A stretch of 64,000 nucleotides of DNA from NCBI GenBank assembly GCA_965279705.1, contig OZ257257.1, positions 3,348,001 to 3,412,000 of the forward strand. The letters are read 5' to 3'. Positions 61,265-64,000 of this stretch are shown here, in pieces (the stretch's first letter is position 1; every line of letters begins with the position of its first letter). The notes below the pieces were generated by a model. It was not told the origin of the DNA and did no database searches. It saw only the letters and a list, made by a program, of their open reading frames with translations. Origin of the DNA: Stagnimonas sp965279705 (lineage in GTDB: Bacteria > Pseudomonadota > Gammaproteobacteria > Nevskiales > Nevskiaceae). The position numbers and the translations under genes are program-made.

Positions 61265-63619
61265 TCAGAACCGTGCCTCCAGCTGCACCCCCAGCGTTCG
61301 CGGCACGCTGTAGCTGGCATAGCCGCGCGCCGTGCCGGCACCGGGGTAGCCGTTGGGAAACTGGTAGGTCTCGGTCACCCGGTCGTCGTCGAGCAGGTTC
61401 TTGCCGAAGACATAGCCGCGGAAGAAGCCCTGCTCCCAGCCGATGCGTCCGTCGAGCACGCTGCGCGATTCGCTGCGTTCGCTCTCGCGGTTGGCGGGTG
61501 AGGTGAAGCTGCGGCTGCGCTGCGCGTAGTTGGCGGCGACCATCAGGCCGCGCGCGACCTTACGAGGCCGCCACACCGCGCCGAGGCTGCCGGTGAAGCG
61601 CGGTGCGAAGATGAAACGGTTGCCGCTGTAGTCGGTGGCCATCGTGCCGATGATCGGCGTCGGGTCGTCTTCGCCGATGCGGTAGTCGATGAATTTGGTA
61701 TCGACCAGACCGACCGCCAATTGCAAGCGCAGCGTGCTCAGCGGCCGCCAGCCCAGGCTGGTCTCCCCACCGAATAGCCGCGAGCGCGCCGCGTTCTGGG
61801 TGACGAAGAACTGGCCGCGCAGCACCGGAATCTGCTGGTCGCGCCAGTCGGTATAGAAGGCATTCACAGCGACGTCGAAGTGGCCATAGTCACCGCGCGC
61901 GCCGATCTCGTAGGTGGTGGTGTATTCCGGGTCGTAGGGCAGCGACTGGCCGTTGGTGGTGTCGACATCCACACCGCCGGCGCGGTAGGCCTCGGCATAG
62001 CTCGCGAACACCGACCACTGCGGCGTGATGGCCCAGCGCAAACCGGCTTTCGGCAGCAGCGCCGAATAGCGCGTACGACCGCGCTGCATGCCGTTGCTGC
62101 TGGGTGCCACGCCGCCTGCCTGCAGCAGGGGCAGCAGGCTGATGCCGGGTAGTGCCGCCAGCACATCGCCCACCAGCGGTATGCCGCTGGGTGCGATGAC
62201 GGCCGCATCGCCGCGCGTGGTCACCGCGTAGTTGAGGCTGGTCAGCCGCTCGCTGTCGTAGCGCAGGCCGAGCGTGGCGGTGAGGCGCCAAGGCAGCGCG
62301 ATATCGAACTCGGTGAAGCCCGCGATGTTGCGCGCATCGGTTGCGGAGAGGCTGAAGAAATCCAGCCCGACGCCGACCGCATCGCCCACCACCGGCACGC
62401 TCGGCACGCCGATCTCGTCGGCGGTGACGGTGATGTCGTTGGTATAGAACGAGGTGTCTTCCTTGAAGCGGCCGCCGTAGACTCCGACCACACCGGTGAA
62501 GCGACCGATGTTTTTCAGGTTCAGGCGTAGCTCCTGCGTGACATTGCTGCCGTGCGAGAAGCCATCGTTGTCGCCGCCGTCTTCGGCGAGCCCGTCGAAG
62601 TCGCGCAGGTAGTTCTGCTTGCCGCGCTGGGTGGCGGTGATCGCGGTGAGCGAGAGGCCCTCGCCGAGCTGCAGCCGGTTGCGCCAGCTGGCCTGGCCGC
62701 TGCGCACCAGGTCTCGCGTGGGTTCGTTGACCGTGCTGGTGCGGCGCTGCGCGGGATCGCTGCCAGCCTCGCCCGATTCCTGGTTGTAGTCGGGCTGGCC
62801 GTCGGCGCGGTTGACGGTGAGCGTGAGCAGACTGTCGAAGCCTTGCCAGCCTTGCGGCGTGAAAGCGAGCTTGCCGCGCAGTAGTGACTTCTGTGCCCGT
62901 GCGAAATCCTTGTTGCCATCCGGCTGGTGGGTGATGAAGCCGTCGTCGTTCTCGAAGCTGCCGCCGAGCCGGAAGGCGAAGCTCTCGGACAGCGGCCCGC
63001 CGCCGGCGATGTCGTATTCGCGGCCATCGCTCTGGGCCAGGATCGCGCGGGTGCGCAACTCCCACTCGCGGGTCGGCTCGCGGGTGGTCACCACCACCGC
63101 GCCCGCCAGCGCGTTGCGGCCCTGGCTGGTCGATTGCGCGCCACGCAGAATCTCCACCTGATCGACATCGAACAGATCCTCCAGCGCGCCCTGCTGGGAG
63201 GTGGCGTCGAGCGTCACGCCATCGACCTGCACGCTGATGAGCGGCGGCCCGCCGGCGCCTGCCGCGCCGGTCTGCGAGACGCCGCGGATTGAGAGATTGC
63301 CCTCCTCGTTCGCCGTCGTATTCGCCGCGCGGCGCAGCAGCTCCCCGAGCGAACCATCGCCCTGGTCGTCGATGTTCTTGCCGTTGAAGACGGTCACCGA
63401 AGTGGTGGTCTCACTCAAGGTGCGGCCAAGTTTTTCGCCCTTGACCACGACGGCGTCGAGCTGCACGGCGGTGGCGTCTGTTTCAGGCGTGTGCACTGCG
63501 CTTTCTTCGGGCAGGGTCTGCACCGGGAGGGTGTCGACCGTCTCGGCTTTCTGTGCTTGAGCAACCAGCGTCATCGCCAGTAGCAGGCCGCCCGTGAGGC
63601 GGCGCACTGAGCGGCTCAC
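61265..63619 (-). CDS. TonB-dependent receptor
   Basis: This is a 784-residue outer-membrane receptor. GTG at 63619 is chosen because it overlaps the upstream stop (GTGA) and starts a signal peptide (RRLTGGLLLAMTLVAQAQA-like). Plug: VVVKGEKLGRTLSETTTSVTVFNGKNIDDQGDGSLGELLRRA, LSIRGVSQTG, VDQVEILRGAQSTSQGRNALAGAVVVTT. The barrel ends in GVQLEARF with C-terminal Phe. It differs from the siderophore receptor nearby and lacks the terminal Cys motif; the ligand may be iron, haem or another nutrient. Confidence 0.92.
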   Translation of the reverse strand: MSRSVRRLTGGLLLAMTLVAQAQKAETVDTLPVQTLPEESAVHTPETDATAVQLDAVVVKGEKLGRTLSETTTSVTVFNGKNIDDQGDGSLGELLRRAANTTANEEGNLSIRGVSQTGAAGAGGPPLISVQVDGVTLDATSQQGALEDLFDVDQVEILRGAQSTSQGRNALAGAVVVTTREPTREWELRTRAILAQSDGREYDIAGGGPLSESFAFRLGGSFENDDGFITHQPDGNKDFARAQKSLLRGKLAFTPQGWQGFDSLLTLTVNRADGQPDYNQESGEAGSDPAQRRTSTVNEPTRDLVRSGQASWRNRLQLGEGLSLTAITATQRGKQNYLRDFDGLAEDGGDNDGFSHGSNVTQELRLNLKNIGRFTGVVGVYGGRFKEDTSFYTNDITVTADEIGVPSVPVVGDAVGVGLDFFSLSATDARNIAGFTEFDIALPWRLTATLGLRYDSERLTSLNYAVTTRGDAAVIAPSGIPLVGDVLAALPGISLLPLLQAGGVAPSSNGMQRGRTRYSALLPKAGLRWAITPQWSVFASYAEAYRAGGVDVDTTNGQSLPYDPEYTTTYEIGARGDYGHFDVAVNAFYTDWRDQQIPVLRGQFFVTQNAARSRLFGGETSLGWRPLSTLRLQLAVGLVDTKFIDYRIGEDDPTPIIGTMATDYSGNRFIFAPRFTGSLGAVWRPRKVARGLMVAANYAQRSRSFTSPANRESERSESRSVLDGRIGWEQGFFRGYVFGKNLLDDDRVTETYQFPNGYPGAGTARGYASYSVPRTLGVQLEARF

Positions 63620-64000
63620 TGCGCGCTCCGATGCTGCTGCCACAGATGCCAGGCCAGCGCGGTGATGTAGCTCCAGACCAGCGGTAGCAAAAACCACATC
63701 GGCAGAAAGTCGAAGCTCGCCGTCGCGCGCGCCGCCCCCTGATGCTGCGACTCCCAGTGCGCGGCATAGGCGCCGATGGCGAGAATTGCGAACCCGACAC
63801 CGAGCGAACTCGCCAGCCACAGCGGCCTCCGCGTGCCGAAGTGCCGCGCCAGCACGAAACTGGCGATGGCCAGCGCATTGAAGCCGAGAAATCCGAAGAA
63901 GCTGTGCAGCTTTGCCGACAGGCTCGCGGTGTCCATGTCCGGTGCGCCGATGGGTGTGCCCGGCCCCGGCGGGTAACCGAAGACGGGATCTGTCGCGAAC
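63616..64000 (-). CDS. DUF998-type membrane protein (N-terminal part off the right edge)
   Basis: The reading frame stays open through the window edge: before the internal Met at 63936 it continues with FATDPVFGYPPGPGTPIGAPD, so the true start lies outside. The visible part has TDPVFGYPPG and LSAKLHSFFGFLGFNALAIA, then two more hydrophobic helices, fitting the C-terminal half of DUF998 integral membrane proteins. Its TGA overlaps the receptor GTG start, so the two are translationally coupled. Function unknown. Confidence 0.8.
   Translation of the reverse strand, partial: FATDPVFGYPPGPGTPIGAPDMDTASLSAKLHSFFGFLGFNALAIASFVLARHFGTRRPLWLASSLGVGFAILAIGAYAAHWESQHQGAARATASFDFLPMWFLLPLVWSYITALAWHLWQQHRSAQ

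Overview
The window is GC-rich, densely coded chromosomal DNA from a Gram-negative proteobacterium. Outer-membrane receptors, lipoproteins, SecB, EnvC/AmpD/MltD-type wall enzymes and aerobic ubiquinone genes (ubiE-ubiJ-ubiB) all point that way. The ampD-ampE pair, the rhodanese-grxC-secB-gpsA order and a GlyGly-CTERM-type tail on a secreted protease fit Gammaproteobacteria best (Xanthomonadales/Nevskiales-like). A betaproteobacterium is not excluded and I cannot name a genus. I see no rRNA, tRNA, CRISPR array, integrase, transposase or prophage. Both edges cut a gene: a Ser/Thr kinase on the left and a DUF998-type membrane protein on the right.

Layout. 1-7.5 kb: a Ser/Thr protein kinase divergent from a NarL-type response regulator, then four exported proteins of unknown role. 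One of these is a lipoprotein carrying four tandem cysteine-paired modules. 7.5-16.5 kb (minus): a DUF1501/DUF1800 pair behind a HIT hydrolase, a DUF6438 lipoprotein, and a 1546-residue M36 metalloprotease with PA and PKD-like domains. 16.8-25.4 kb: thioesterase, SDR protein, aroE-hemB, sterol-desaturase-like protein, an ECF sigma/anti-sigma pair, DUF547 protein, a monoglyceride-lipase-like hydrolase and glpK. 25.5-32.8 kb: a DUF4394-like lipoprotein, ubiE-ubiJ-ubiB, a YdcF protein, and a CBS-domain histidine kinase with a two-receiver regulator.

32.8-45.2 kb is envelope housekeeping: ctp and envC on one strand, rhodanese-grxC-secB-gpsA on the other, a NIPSNAP/DUF1579-like pair divergent from a WYL regulator, trmL with an M16 protease, and ampD-ampE. 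45.2-45.65 kb is a visibly less GC-rich island holding two overlapping tiny ORFs and a REP-like inverted repeat. 45.65-54.4 kb: an acyl-CoA-synthetase-like protein that has lost its signature residues, a TetR regulator, a patatin phospholipase, then a flippase-like protein, mprF and an acvB-type hydrolase. 54.4-64 kb: an MltD-type transglycosylase, a small membrane protein, and an iron-uptake region with two TonB-dependent receptors, a PepSY protein and small membrane proteins joined by 4-nt overlaps.

Themes. Phospholipid handling (patatin, flippase, MprF, AcvB), wall remodelling (EnvC, Ctp, AmpD/AmpE, MltD) and iron uptake are each clustered. A lipase/glycerol kinase pair suggests use of host- or detritus-derived glycerides. 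The items I rate most worth following are the flippase-MprF-AcvB unit with an extra paralogous flippase, the CBS kinase with a receiver carrying Glu in place of the phospho-Asp, the degenerate adenylate-forming protein, the four-module lipoprotein with a perfect 20-bp palindrome upstream, and the small bicistronic ORFs in the low-GC island.
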